Source: Thermopolyspora sp040678635
GTDB lineage: Bacteria; Actinomycetota; Actinomycetes; Streptosporangiales; Streptosporangiaceae
Assembly: GCF_040678635.1 (NCBI RefSeq)
Contig: NZ_JBFATZ010000025.1
Span: 40,406-104,405 of the forward strand
Reading direction: 5' to 3'
DNA: 64,000 bases
Shown here: piece after piece, positions 49,613 to 58,519 of the stretch
Layout of the letters: every line of letters starts with the position of its first letter
Position numbering within the stretch: the stretch's first letter is position 1
The notes under the pieces: generated by a model
Database searches by the model: none
The model's input: only the letters and a program-made list of their open reading frames with translations
What the model was told of the DNA's origin: nothing
Made by a program: the position numbers and the translations under genes

Positions 49613-50794
49613 ATGATGCGTACGAGCCGTTCGATCATGCGGCGCTCGGTCATGGCCATCGCGGGCATCGCCGCCACCTCACTCATGCTCACCGCCTGCG
49701 GCAGCGGCGCGGATTCCGGAAGCGGCGCGTCCGGGACGGCGGCGTCCCCGGCCGATGACCGCTTCGCGTCCCTGAACAGCGAGATCGACGCCCTGCGCGG
49801 CCCGATTGCGTGGCCGGAGCCCGAGGCGCTGTCCAAGCCGGTCGACCTCAAGGGCAAGACCATCTGGTGGGTCCCGATCGGCGCCTCCATACCGGTGATC
49901 AACGGGTTCGGCGAGGGCGTCAAGGAGGCCGTCGGCAGGCTCGGCGGCACGGTCAAGCTGTGCGACGGCAAGTTCAACCCGAGCGACATCGGCAACTGCC
50001 TCAAGCAGGCCGGGGAGCAGAAGGCCGACGGCGTCATCACGGCCTTCATCGACTACGCCATGATCCCGAACGCCTTCGACTCGCTCGTGAACCAGGGCGT
50101 GCCCGTGCTGGTGGCGGGCGTGCCGCCGACGGGCAACAAGGAGCCCGGCGACAAGTTCTCGTTCCTCGACCCGACCCCGCAGGTCATCAAGATGTACGAG
50201 ACGGTCACCAAGGTCGGCCTCGTACAGAACGGCTCGAAGAGCAACGGCCTGTGGCTGCGGCTGCTCGACTCGCAGCTCACCACCCGGGCCAGCGACGCCG
50301 GCATCGCCAAGTTCAAGGAGCTGTGCCCGGACTGCCCGCTCGCCACGGTCGACTTCACCACGGCGAACGTCGACAAGCTGCCGTCCGCGGTCAGCGCCGA
50401 GCTGGTGAAGAACCCCAACGTCAACACCCTGTTCGTCCCGGTGGACAACTTCGTGCAGTCGGCCCTGCAGGGCGTGAAGACCGCGGGCAAGACCGGCATC
50501 AAGATCGTCTCCAGCAGCGGCGACCTGCAGAACATGCAGGCGGTGGCCGCCGGTGAGCAGGCCGGCGACATCGGCACCCCGGTGAACTACAGCGGCTGGC
50601 AGTACGTGAACGGCCTGATGCGGCTGCTCGCCGGCGACGAGGTGAAGCCGGTACAGACCCTGACCAACCGCTTCTTCGACGCCTCGAACGTCAAGGACCT
50701 CACGCTCACGCCCGAGGCGTACCTCACCGGCGAGTGGTACGGCGACGGCTCCTACAAGGACAAGTTCCTCGCGGCCTGGGGCGTCGCCCAGTAG
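49613..50794 (+). CDS. Sugar-type ABC transporter substrate-binding lipoprotein (RbsB-like)
   Basis: A 393-residue Peripla_BP_4 protein; ATG after AAAGGAACC (a second ATG follows at once). Lipoprotein signal RSVMAIAGIAATSLMLTAC. Mature part: GKTIWWVPIGASIPVINGFG, then a ligand cleft pattern LGGTVKLCDGKFNPSDIGNC, QAGEQKADGVITAFIDYAMI and NVNTLFVPVDNFVQSALQGV. It heads a three-gene importer. The ligand is more likely a carbohydrate or cyclic polyol than an amino acid. Confidence 0.9.
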   Translation: MMRTSRSIMRRSVMAIAGIAATSLMLTACGSGADSGSGASGTAASPADDRFASLNSEIDALRGPIAWPEPEALSKPVDLKGKTIWWVPIGASIPVINGFGEGVKEAVGRLGGTVKLCDGKFNPSDIGNCLKQAGEQKADGVITAFIDYAMIPNAFDSLVNQGVPVLVAGVPPTGNKEPGDKFSFLDPTPQVIKMYETVTKVGLVQNGSKSNGLWLRLLDSQLTTRASDAGIAKFKELCPDCPLATVDFTTANVDKLPSAVSAELVKNPNVNTLFVPVDNFVQSALQGVKTAGKTGIKIVSSSGDLQNMQAVAAGEQAGDIGTPVNYSGWQYVNGLMRLLAGDEVKPVQTLTNRFFDASNVKDLTLTPEAYLTGEWYGDGSYKDKFLAAWGVAQ

Positions 50795-50839
50795 TCCCGG
50801 CCGGTCGACCACCAGGGAGCAGAGGGGGTATTCGGCGCG

Positions 50840-52384
50840 ATGCATCGCCTGGAAGCCCGGAACGTGTCCAAGACGTTCGGCTCGACCAAGGTCCTCCACG
50901 ACGTGGGGCTGCGGGTCGCGCCCGGCGAGATCCACGCCCTCATCGGGCAGAACGGATCGGGCAAGTCGACCGTCGTCAAGATCCTGACCGGGTACCACGC
51001 GCCCGACGCCGGTGCCTCCCTGACGCTGGACGGGCGGCAGATCCCGCTGCCCGTCCAGTGGCGCAGGGCGAGCGAGCTCGGGATCTCGGTGGTGCACCAG
51101 GATCTCGGGCTGCTCGACCAGCTCACCGTCTCCGACAACATCGGCATCGGCGGCTACCGCCACTCCCGGTTCCTGCGGCGCATCGACTGGCGCAGGCAGG
51201 CCGAGATCGCCCGCGACGTGCTCGCCCGGCTGGATGTGGACATCGACCCGCAGACCCCGGTCGCGGCGCTGTCCGCGACGCGCCGGGCCGAGGTGGCGAT
51301 CGCCCGCGCGCTGCGTGAGCACACCCCCGGCACCGGTCTGATCATCCTGGACGAGGCGACCCGCGCCCTGCCGCGCGAGGAGTTGGTGAAGTTCCACGCG
51401 CTGCTGCGGCGGGTCGTCGCCGAGGGCACCTCGGTGCTCATGGTGAGCCACAACCTCGAAGAGGTCCGTACGCTCGCCGACCGCGTGACCGTCCTGCGCG
51501 ACGGCACGGTCGCGGGGGCCGGGCTGCCCACGGCGGATCTCAGCGAGCAGGACATGGCGCGGCTCATGCTCGGCAAGACCGTCGGCACGCTCAGCCCCCG
51601 TGGCGTCGATGCCGCCGACCGGCCCCCGGTCGCCGTCGTCACCGGCCTCACCGGGGACGGGCTGGGCGAGGCCGAGGTGTCGCTGGAGGTTCGTGAGGGC
51701 GAGGTCGTCGGGCTCACCGGCCTGCCCGGCTCGGGCTTCGAGGCCATTCCGTACCTGATCACGGGCGCCCGCCGGGCCGGCGGTGGCACGCTGCGTACCG
51801 ACGCCGGCGAGCTGCCGCTCGACCGGGCGACGGTCGCGCAGTGCATGGCGGCGGGCGTCAGCCTGGTGCCCGAGCGCCGCGAACGCGACGGGCTCGCCTT
51901 CGAGCTCAGCATCCGCGACAACATCGCCCTGCCGTCGGTCCGCAGCCGCGGCAAGCCGTGGTTCGTGCGCAGGGGCTGGCAGGACGCGCAGGCGGACGAG
52001 CTGATCGGCAAGCTCGCCATCCGCACCCGCTCGTCCGCGACGCTGGTGAAGGAGCTGAGCGGCGGCAACCAGCAGAAGGTGTTGTTCGCCAAGTGGCTGT
52101 CGCTGCGGCCCAGGCTGCTGGTGCTGCACGAGGCGACGCAGGCCGTGGACGTGGGCGCGCGCCAGGACCTGCTCACCGCGATCCACGAGGTCGCCGACAC
52201 GGGGGTGGGGGTGCTGTACGTCAGCGGGGAGCCGTCCGACCTCGCCGACGTGTGCGACCGCATCCTCGTCCACCGGCCCGGCCAGCCCTTCCTGGAGCTT
52301 CGCGACGTCACGGCGGACGCCGTACTCGACGCAATCTACGCCGGCACGACCACCGCAGGAGGCTCCCAGTGCGGGAACCAGTGA
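50840..52384 (+). CDS. Sugar ABC transporter ATPase with two nucleotide-binding domains (RbsA/MglA-like)
   Basis: A 514-residue tandem ATPase. First domain: Walker A LIGQNGSGKSTVVKILTGYH, Walker B GLIILDEATRALP, but signature reads ALSATRRAEVAIARAL rather than LSxGQ. Second domain: ELSGGNQQKVLFAKWLSLRP is a good signature, Walker A region is degenerate (GLTGLPGSGFE) as in the family, and Walker B reads LLVLHEATQAVDVGA with His in place of Asp. Thus each half misses different ATPase elements, so one composite site may be inactive. Confidence 0.9.
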   Translation: MHRLEARNVSKTFGSTKVLHDVGLRVAPGEIHALIGQNGSGKSTVVKILTGYHAPDAGASLTLDGRQIPLPVQWRRASELGISVVHQDLGLLDQLTVSDNIGIGGYRHSRFLRRIDWRRQAEIARDVLARLDVDIDPQTPVAALSATRRAEVAIARALREHTPGTGLIILDEATRALPREELVKFHALLRRVVAEGTSVLMVSHNLEEVRTLADRVTVLRDGTVAGAGLPTADLSEQDMARLMLGKTVGTLSPRGVDAADRPPVAVVTGLTGDGLGEAEVSLEVREGEVVGLTGLPGSGFEAIPYLITGARRAGGGTLRTDAGELPLDRATVAQCMAAGVSLVPERRERDGLAFELSIRDNIALPSVRSRGKPWFVRRGWQDAQADELIGKLAIRTRSSATLVKELSGGNQQKVLFAKWLSLRPRLLVLHEATQAVDVGARQDLLTAIHEVADTGVGVLYVSGEPSDLADVCDRILVHRPGQPFLELRDVTADAVLDAIYAGTTTAGGSQCGNQ

Positions 52385-53460
52385 GCGAGACCGCGGCAGA
52401 GCGGCTCAGCACGGACGACGACACGACCCATCGGCTCGTGGCCGACGGCGGCGGGCCGCCGGAACCGGCCGAGGCGCCGAAGCGCGTGACGCTGCGCAGC
52501 CGGTTCGAGCCGCGCTGGCTGCACGTGATCACCAGCCGGTACGCGCTGGTGATCGTGTGGCTGGCGGTGGCGGTCCTCTACTACGCGCTCATGCCCGGCA
52601 CGTTCGGGTCGTGGGGCGCGGTGCGGGCGATCTTCGGCGGTCAGCCGGTGCTCGTCTTCCTCGCCATGTCGGCGCTGATCACGCTGATGGTGGGCGAGTT
52701 CGACCTGTCCATCGCCTCGATCATGGGGCTGGCGGCGACGATCGTGCCCGTGCTCGCCGGGCTGCACGGGTGGAACATCTGGCTGGCCTGCGTCATCGCG
52801 CTCGCCGCGTGCGCGCTCGTCGGCGCGGTGAACGCCTTCTTCGTGGTGCGCCTCGACGTGTCCTCGCTCGTGGTCACCCTCGGCGCCGGGACCCTGGTCA
52901 CCGGCATCTCGCAGGCCATCTCGTCGTCGAACGTCGTCTCGGTGCAGGACAAGCTGTTCAGCGACATCACCGGCTATCCGGTGCTCGGCATGCCGGTGTC
53001 GTTCTACTACGGCCTGGCGCTCACGGCCGGTATCGCGTACATCATGGCCTACACGCCGCTGGGGCGGCACATCCTGTTCGTCGGGGCGAACCGTGAGGTG
53101 GCGCGGCTCGCCGGCATCCGGGTGGATCGGATCCGGGTGGGGGCCTACATCATCTCGTCGGTGGTGGCGGGCATGGCCGGGCTCATCATCGTGTCCACGC
53201 TCGGCGGCTTCGACTCCACGACGGCGACGCAGTACCTGCTGCCCGCCCTCGCGGCGGTCTTCCTCGGGACGGCGGTCGTGCATCCGGGGCAGTTCAACCC
53301 GATCGGCACGCTGATCGCCATCTACTTCCTGTGGACGGGGATCTTCGGGCTGCAGTTGCTCGGGTTCGCCGGGTGGATTCAGAACGTGTTCTACGGCGGG
53401 GGGCTTGTGGTGGCCGTCGCGCTCGCCAAGATCGTGCGAAACCGCTCCACGGCCACGTGA
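52369..53460 (+). CDS. Sugar-type ABC transporter permease (RbsC-like)
   Basis: A 363-residue permease; GTG at 52369 with AGGAGG six bases ahead, overlapping the ATPase by 16 bp. A 55-residue charged N-terminal extension precedes spans such as YALVIVWLAVAVLYYALMPG and LVFLAMSALITLMVGEFDLS. The family motif GEFDLSIASIMGLAATIVPV is present, with NREVARLAGIRVDRIRVGAY as the coupling loop. Last gene of the operon. Confidence 0.92.
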   Translation: MREPVSETAAERLSTDDDTTHRLVADGGGPPEPAEAPKRVTLRSRFEPRWLHVITSRYALVIVWLAVAVLYYALMPGTFGSWGAVRAIFGGQPVLVFLAMSALITLMVGEFDLSIASIMGLAATIVPVLAGLHGWNIWLACVIALAACALVGAVNAFFVVRLDVSSLVVTLGAGTLVTGISQAISSSNVVSVQDKLFSDITGYPVLGMPVSFYYGLALTAGIAYIMAYTPLGRHILFVGANREVARLAGIRVDRIRVGAYIISSVVAGMAGLIIVSTLGGFDSTTATQYLLPALAAVFLGTAVVHPGQFNPIGTLIAIYFLWTGIFGLQLLGFAGWIQNVFYGGGLVVAVALAKIVRNRSTAT

Positions 53461-53472
53461 GGGTTCGGTGCA

Positions 53473-53888
53473 CCATGACCGGCCCGGATGCTTCGGCGTC
53501 CGGGCCGGTTCCACTGTCACCTGTTGCCGACACCGATCAACCTGCACCGAATCAACCGAGGGACCCGCAGACCGGCTTCGGCCGAGCCCTTACCCTCCTC
53601 CTCGCGCCGCTCGCCCTCGGCTCCGGCGCCTCGGTACTTGTCCGCTCCCCCGCCTCGCCGCTTTGAAGATTTGGTGGACCGTGACCTGCCCGGATGCTTC
53701 GGCGTCCGGGCCGGTTCTCACTGTCACCCGCTTTGCCGACACTGATCAACCCCGCCGATCAACCTGCATCGGATCAACCGAGGACCCGCAGGCCGGCTTC
53801 GGCGGAGCCCTTACCTTCCTCCTCGCGCCGCTCGCCTTCGGCGCCGCCCTTCTCCGGCGCCTCGGCACTTGTCCGCTCCCCCGCCTCG
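53473..53888. repeat. Tandem duplication of terminator and gene tail
   Basis: Copy 1 (about 53473-53657) and copy 2 (about 53680-53888) are near-identical over their length: the hairpin with CGGATGCTTCGGCGTCCGGG, GCCGACAC-GATCAACC, GACCCGCAG-CCGGCTTCGGC, CTCCTCGCGCCGCTCGCC and TTGTCCGCTCCCCCGCCTCG. Copy 2 contains the 3' end of the minus-strand gene at 53774; copy 1 carries a displaced, non-functional duplicate of that tail (SLG and EAGERTS frames). The repeat spans the 313-bp gap. Confidence 0.85.
53478..53509 (+). terminator. Terminator after the Rbs-like operon
   Basis: Stem ACCGGCCCGGA/TCCGGGCCGGT with a 10-nt loop, 18 bp after the permease stop. A slightly decayed second copy of the same hairpin lies near 53685-53716. 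Confidence 0.85.
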
Positions 53889-54547
53889 TCGCCTTTCCGC
53901 TCCTGCGGCTCGGCCTCGGTCTTTCCGGTCGGAGCGGCGTTTTCCTTCTTCTCGGTCTTCTCTGTCGTGTCTGCCTTCTCCGCGTCCGCTCCGGTGGCGC
54001 CGCCGAGAACCTTGCCCACACCGCCGGCGAGGTCGCCTGCTTTTCCGACCGTCTCGCCCGCCGTCTTCCCGACCGTCTCGCCCGCGGTCTCGGCCGTCTT
54101 GCCTGCTACGTCTCCTGCCTGCCCGCCTACCGATTCGGCCGCTTCCCCGGCCCCGCTCGCCGCCTTGGCCGCCTCACCGCCGACCTTGGCCGCGGCGTCG
54201 CCTCCTGCCTTCGCCGCGGTGTCCGCCGTCGCCTTGACCTGCTCCTCCGGGTGGCGCAGGGTTTCGGCGCGCTGGTGGATGGCGTCGCTCCACGCGTTGA
54301 TCTGCCTGCTCGCGGCGGCCACCATCGCGGTCTTCCCGGCGTCGAGCAGATCCTCACGGAGACGACCGGCCAGCTTCTCCAGTTCCGGTGAGCCAAGAGC
54401 CTTGACGCCCTTGTCCACCACCTTGCTCTTGCGACGCAGCCCGGCCACACCGGCCGCCGCCAGCGCGCCCGGGACTCCCAGCTTGCGGTGTCGACCGAGG
54501 CAGTAGCCGACGGCGGCCGCCAGGCCAACCTTGACAGCATTTTTCAT
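53774..54547 (-). CDS. Ala/Lys/Glu-rich protein, gas-vesicle-cluster (GvpT-like) type
   Basis: A 257-residue protein; ATG at 54547 with AGGGGGAATC. The N-terminus MKNAVKVGLAAAVGYCLGRH and KLGVPGALAAAGVAGLRRKS is hydrophobic and Gly-rich. Then comes a helical part (LEKLAGRLREDLLDAGKTAM, SDAIHQRAETLRHPEEQVKA). Residues 110-257 are low-complexity Ala/Gly/Lys/Glu repeats (TAGETVGKTAGETVGKAGDL). Similar proteins in actinomycete gas-vesicle clusters are labelled GvpT or DNA primase, but no gvp genes are here. Its 3' end is part of the duplicated segment. Confidence 0.6.
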   Translation of the reverse strand: MKNAVKVGLAAAVGYCLGRHRKLGVPGALAAAGVAGLRRKSKVVDKGVKALGSPELEKLAGRLREDLLDAGKTAMVAAASRQINAWSDAIHQRAETLRHPEEQVKATADTAAKAGGDAAAKVGGEAAKAASGAGEAAESVGGQAGDVAGKTAETAGETVGKTAGETVGKAGDLAGGVGKVLGGATGADAEKADTTEKTEKKENAAPTGKTEAEPQERKGDEAGERTSAEAPEKGGAEGERREEEGKGSAEAGLRVLG

Positions 54548-55131
54548 GATTCCCCCTTGTGACGGCTGCGCCGTACGGGAGAGCTCGGCGCGCGTTTCCT
54601 CAAACAGGCCCCTGCCCGAAAGGTGGATATAAGAACACAAATATTCATAAAACAGACATCGCTGCCCTGTATCGAAGGCTCGGGGCGGAGCCGCGTCGCG
54701 CCAGGGTCCATATCCGCCCGACCGCCGAACGCCGACAGCGCGGCGAAGGCGGGGCGCACTCGGTCTGACAGCCGGGCGCGGAACGCTATGGTTCCCTGCC
54801 GTTGTTCCGCTTCACCCTGTGGTCGCGATCAGCACGGCGAGCGGGAGCAGCACCCCGGTCGGCGTAGCCGGAACCCCGTCGCACCGGCGACGCGCGGCCT
54901 CTGTCCGCCGGTCCGGCCCGATCGTGCCGCGCGCCATCATCACCTCCGGGGGGCCGCAGGTAAGCCTGTATCAGGAGTCGGGCCGTCGCGCGGGGGCACA
55001 TCCGCGTATTCAGGGTCATATGGCACGATGTGGCCTGCGTATGACGGGAACCGACTCCGGCCGGGGCCGCAGGAGCACGCGGACGTTCAAGGCGTTGCCG
55101 CGCCCGGTCGCGCAGGGAAGGATGCCGAGCC
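54548..55131. other. 584-bp intergenic region
   Basis: No supportable gene. An A/T-rich stretch (about 54629-54660, including TATAAG and ATATTCATAAAA) probably holds the minus-strand promoter of the preceding Ala/Lys-rich gene. Near the right end, TCATA and TATGA form an inverted pair (about 55017-55042) upstream of the hydrolase gene. Confidence 0.4.
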
Positions 55132-55878
55132 ATGAGTGATGCGATGTGGGCCGGAACGGTGGCGTTCGCCGGGCACGAGGGCGCCGAACTGGAGGCGTAC
55201 CTGGCCCGGCCGCTGAGCGAGGAGCCGCGGGGCGGGGTCGTGGTGATCCACCATTTGCCCGGGTACGACGAGCCCCACAAGGAGATCACGCGGAGGTTCG
55301 CCTCGCGCGGGTACGCGGCGGTCTGCCCGAACCTCTACTCGCGGGAGGGAAAGGACGTCAGCCCGGACGACCAGGCGGCGGCGGTGCGTGCCCGGGGCGG
55401 CTTGCCGGACGAGCAGGTCGTCGGCGACGTGGCCGGTGCGGCGGCCTACCTGAACTCGCTCGACCACGCCAACGGCAGGATCGGGGTGATCGGGTACTGC
55501 TCGGGCGGGCGGCAGACGTTCCTGGTCGCCTGCTCGCTGCAGATCGACGCGGCCGTGGACTGTTACGGGGGGTTCGTGGTCAACCCGCCGCCAGCGGATT
55601 CCCCGTTCGCCATGACGCCGCTGCTGTCGAAGGCGCCGAATCTGTCCTGCCCGCTGCTCGGGCTGTTCGGCGCGGACGACAAGTTCCCCAGCCCGGACGA
55701 GGTCAAGGTCTTGTCGGACGAGCTCGACCGGCTCGGCAAAGAGCACGAGTTCCACACTTATCCGGACGCGGGGCACGCGTTCTTCGCCGTCGACCGGTCC
55801 GCGTACCGACCGGCCGCGGCCGTGGAGGGGTGGAAGAAGGTCTTCGAGTTCTTCGGCCGCCACCTCAGCAGCTCCTGA
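55132..55878 (+). CDS. Dienelactone hydrolase family protein
   Basis: A 248-residue alpha/beta hydrolase. RGGVVVIHHLPGYDEPHKEI near residue 33, nucleophile elbow IGVIGYCSGGRQTF near 119 with the Cys typical of dienelactone hydrolases, Asp in LLGLFGADDKFPSPDEV near 175 and His in YPDAGHAFFAVDRSAYRP near 209. It hydrolyses cyclic or activated esters; physiological substrate not evident. Confidence 0.92.
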   Translation: MSDAMWAGTVAFAGHEGAELEAYLARPLSEEPRGGVVVIHHLPGYDEPHKEITRRFASRGYAAVCPNLYSREGKDVSPDDQAAAVRARGGLPDEQVVGDVAGAAAYLNSLDHANGRIGVIGYCSGGRQTFLVACSLQIDAAVDCYGGFVVNPPPADSPFAMTPLLSKAPNLSCPLLGLFGADDKFPSPDEVKVLSDELDRLGKEHEFHTYPDAGHAFFAVDRSAYRPAAAVEGWKKVFEFFGRHLSSS

Positions 55879-55909
55879 CATCTCAGCACTCGACTGGAGA
55901 CATCGGCAT

Positions 55910-56188
55910 ATGTGCACCTATCTGACTGAGAAGTTCGAGTGCGAAGGCGCGGGCAAGGGCGGCTCCGGCTGGTTCACCCTCAGCGAGGGACGCGTCTACG
56001 TCGACCACCCCTACCACGCCTGCCTTGAGCACACGGTGAACATCGACTTCGTCAACCCGGCCGAAGGCCCCTCGGCCCGCGTCGCGGTCGAGCTCACCGA
56101 GGAGGCCGCGCTCGCCCTCGTGGACGCCATCCACAAGGCCCTCGCCGCCGCTCCCCCTGGCCTGGCGTCCACCCGGCGCTCCGGCTGA
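55910..56188 (+). CDS. DUF6295-family small protein
   Basis: A 92-residue protein; ATG after CTGGAGACATC. It reads MCTYLTEKFECEGAGKGGSG, WFTLSEGRVYVDHPYHACLE and HTVNIDFVNPAEGPSARVAV, matching the actinobacterial DUF6295 pattern; the Cys2 and the His pair suggest metal or cofactor contact. Function unknown. The same frame continues open past its TGA for 26 codons (see the short element at 56216). Confidence 0.8.
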   Translation: MCTYLTEKFECEGAGKGGSGWFTLSEGRVYVDHPYHACLEHTVNIDFVNPAEGPSARVAVELTEEAALALVDAIHKALAAAPPGLASTRRSG

Positions 56189-56215
56189 CCCGAAAGGATC
56201 AACATCACCGGCCTC

Positions 56216-56269
56216 GTGGCGATGTGGCAGTGGATCGGCGACGAGGGCGCGACCACCTTCAGCTACTGA
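56216..56269 (+). other. Possible micro-ORF or readthrough tail of DUF6295 gene
   Basis: In the same frame as the DUF6295 gene, after its TGA, the sequence reads INITGLVAMWQWIGDEGATT then FSY before the next stop at 56267. Composition is protein-like. A GTG at 56216 or ATG at 56222 could start a 15-17-residue peptide, but neither has a well-placed RBS (AAAGGA is 20 nt away). It may be a readthrough extension, a leftover tail, or chance. Confidence 0.3.
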
Positions 56270-56403
56270 TCGCCCCTTCCCGATCCACCCGCCACCGCAC
56301 CGCGCGGCCCCTCCCCTGGATCGGCCTGGCGAGCCGGCCGCCGTACCCACGGCCGGTTTTGGCGATTTCCGGCGCTTTGCCGCGGCCTGCCCGCCGGACC
56401 ACG

Positions 56404-56697
56404 TCAGCGATCGGGCCTCCGCCAAGTGGCCCACGCCGACATGTCGCCGCCTTCCCACCGGGACTTCGCGTCCCACAAACGCTTCGCCTTGTCCACGCAA
56501 TCCGGGCAGACCACCTGCTCGACCGAACGCGCCACGGCCTCCGGCGACGGCTCCCGCATCGTGGCCGCCACGGTCATCCCCAGCGGCAGATTCGTCTCTG
56601 GATCATGCCGAAATTTGAAGACTTCCCCTGGTTTGTAGGCGAAAGTGCGCTTGCACAGGTGACACGTCCCGATCGTTGTGATTCGTCCGTCTGACAT
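56404..56697 (-). CDS. Small zinc-ribbon hypothetical protein
   Basis: A 97-residue protein; ATG at 56697 preceded by AAGGGGGG. It has two CxxC pairs, IGTCHLCKRTFAYKPGEVF near residue 9 and VVCPDCVDKAKRLWD near 66, which would form one zinc site. Between them is NLPLGMTVAATMREPSPEAV. No catalytic domain. The pattern resembles small zinc-ribbon proteins of phage or actinobacterial genomes; role unknown. Confidence 0.7.
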   Translation of the reverse strand: MSDGRITTIGTCHLCKRTFAYKPGEVFKFRHDPETNLPLGMTVAATMREPSPEAVARSVEQVVCPDCVDKAKRLWDAKSRWEGGDMSAWATWRRPDR

Positions 56698-56880
56698 GCG
56701 ACGACGCCCCCCTTCACCAGCACTGTACAACCGGCGCATTCCAGGAATCAGGCACAGCAGACCGAGTAAGTGGACCGAAATCGTCTCCCCGGACATCACC
56801 GCGGCGGCACAAGGCCCCTCCCGACAAGCGGCGTCGGTCGCGCCTGCACGGCCACGCCGCCGGGGATGCGACCATGGACT

Positions 56881-57498
56881 ATGCGTTTTGAGCTGGTGGT
56901 GTGGCACGAGCCGAAGCCGATCACGCGGGAGCGGGCCGCGGAACTGCGCCGGCGCTTCGCCGACGGCGAGGACGCCACCCCGCACCCGGGCGTCGCGGCC
57001 TTCGCCGAGGCGCTGTCGGCGCTCTTCCCCGAGCCGAAGGTGCGGATCCACCCCGGCCACGCGGTGGTGACCATGGCTCCAGAGATCGCCGACGCCGTCT
57101 CCACCGAGGCGTACTCCCTGGCCAGAAAACACGGACTGGTCTGCTACGACCCGGTACGCGACCTCGTGCACAACCTGGAGCCGGTGGGCGTCCACCCCGA
57201 CATGCAGTTGCGCACCGGCGACGGACTGATGATCACCAACCCCGATCTGACCCTCGTCAACGACGCCCTGGCCACCCTGTCACCGCACAACCCGTTCCTC
57301 GCCCTGGTCAACTTCGGCCGCCACTTCCTCCAGGTGTCACCGGAACCGGGCGGCTACGAACTGGAGTACCGGGACAGCGTCACGGGCCGCATGCACCGCA
57401 CCACCGTCGCCGACCTCGCGGAGCTCAGGCGATGCTTCGCCGAGTACGCCACGGGCGACCACGCCTTCCTCGGCAGGCACACCTGGACGATCACCTAG
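56881..57498 (+). CDS. Hypothetical protein of unknown family
   Basis: A 205-residue protein. The first half (MRFELVVWHEPKPITRERAA, HPGVAAFAEALSALFPEPKV, HAVVTMAPEIADAVSTEAYS) has an alternating strand-helix pattern ending in GLVCYDPVRDLVHNLEP, a motif common in actinobacterial orphan proteins. The second half (FLALVNFGRHFLQVSPEPGG, YELEYRDSVTGRMHRTTVAD) looks like a separate immunity-like domain. I cannot name a function. The ATG at 56881 was chosen; an in-frame ATG at 56866 is possible. Confidence 0.65.
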   Translation: MRFELVVWHEPKPITRERAAELRRRFADGEDATPHPGVAAFAEALSALFPEPKVRIHPGHAVVTMAPEIADAVSTEAYSLARKHGLVCYDPVRDLVHNLEPVGVHPDMQLRTGDGLMITNPDLTLVNDALATLSPHNPFLALVNFGRHFLQVSPEPGGYELEYRDSVTGRMHRTTVADLAELRRCFAEYATGDHAFLGRHTWTIT

Positions 57499-57565
57499 CG
57501 CCCCGAGCCCGCATTCGGCCCGCCGGGTTCCGGTACCGCGCGCCCGCTCGGGCACGTACCTGCCT

Positions 57566-58471
57566 ATGGGACGAATCCTGGTCGGCACCGCCTCCTGGAC
57601 GGACAAGACACTCATCGCGTCGGGCTGGTACCCGGACGACGTCACGACGGCACAGCAGCGCCTCGCCTACTACGCCGCCCAATTCCCGCTGGTCGAGGTG
57701 GACGCCACCTACTACTCGCCGCCCGCCGAGACCACCGTCTCCCTCTGGCGGGACCGGACGCCGCCCGGATTCACGTTCAACGTCAAGGCGTTCTCCCTGC
57801 TGACCCAGCATCCGACCCGGCCCACGGCGCTCTACAAGGACCTGCGCGAGCGGCTCGGCGAGCCGAAGAAGAACCTCTACCTCCGCGACATCGACCCGGC
57901 GATCGCGGACCAGGTGTGGGAACGCTTCCTCGCGGCGCTCACGCCGCTGCACGAGGCGGGCAAACTCGGCGCGATCCTGTTCCAGTTTCCGCAGTGGTTT
58001 CCGATCGGCAAGCGCAACAAGCACTACATCCTCGAATGCAAGGCCCGCTGCGCGCCCATGCGGATCTGCGTCGAGTTCCGCAATCACACCTGGATGAGCG
58101 AGGAGAACCAGGCCGAGACGCTCGACTTCCTCAGCTCGTACGGCGTGCCGTACGTGAGCGTCGACATGCCCCAGGGCCACCCCAGCTCGATCCCTCCGGT
58201 CCTCGCGGCCACCGCCGACCTGGCCGTCGTACGGTTCCACGGCCACTCGACAAAGTGGACCAGCAAGAACATCTACGAGCGTTTCGGCTACCGCTACAGC
58301 GAGGAGGAACTCCGGCGGTGGACGCCGAAGCTACGCCGCCTCGCCGAGGACGCGCGAACCACGCACGTGCTCATGAACAACTGCTACCGCGACTACGCCC
58401 AGGTCAACGCCGCCCAACTCGCCCGCCTGCTCCGCCTGTCCACCCCCGAGGCCGCCACGGCACGACGATGA
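57566..58471 (+). CDS. DUF72 family protein
   Basis: A 301-residue TIM-barrel protein. MGRILVGTASWTDKTLIASG opens the domain, followed by LVEVDATYYSPPAETTVSLW, TFNVKAFSLLTQHPTRP, GAILFQFPQWFPIGKRNKHY, RICVEFRNHTWM and VVRFHGHSTKWTSKN, all DUF72 landmarks. Members are widespread; catalytic activity is not established. It ends 20 bp before an XDH-like gene fragment on the other strand. Confidence 0.92.
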   Translation: MGRILVGTASWTDKTLIASGWYPDDVTTAQQRLAYYAAQFPLVEVDATYYSPPAETTVSLWRDRTPPGFTFNVKAFSLLTQHPTRPTALYKDLRERLGEPKKNLYLRDIDPAIADQVWERFLAALTPLHEAGKLGAILFQFPQWFPIGKRNKHYILECKARCAPMRICVEFRNHTWMSEENQAETLDFLSSYGVPYVSVDMPQGHPSSIPPVLAATADLAVVRFHGHSTKWTSKNIYERFGYRYSEEELRRWTPKLRRLAEDARTTHVLMNNCYRDYAQVNAAQLARLLRLSTPEAATARR

Positions 58472-58519
58472 CACGATCAGCGGACTCCATCGGCCGGACC
58501 GGCACCAGCCGGCCGAAGC

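Noticed and set aside
49679..52273. 860-codon open frame on the minus strand
   Set aside because: Opposite the receptor and ATPase genes, repetitive composition, no RBS or domain; another shadow frame.
54819..55139. Candidate small plus-strand gene ahead of the dienelactone hydrolase
   Set aside because: Overlaps the hydrolase start region, Ser/Arg-rich, no RBS or homology pattern.
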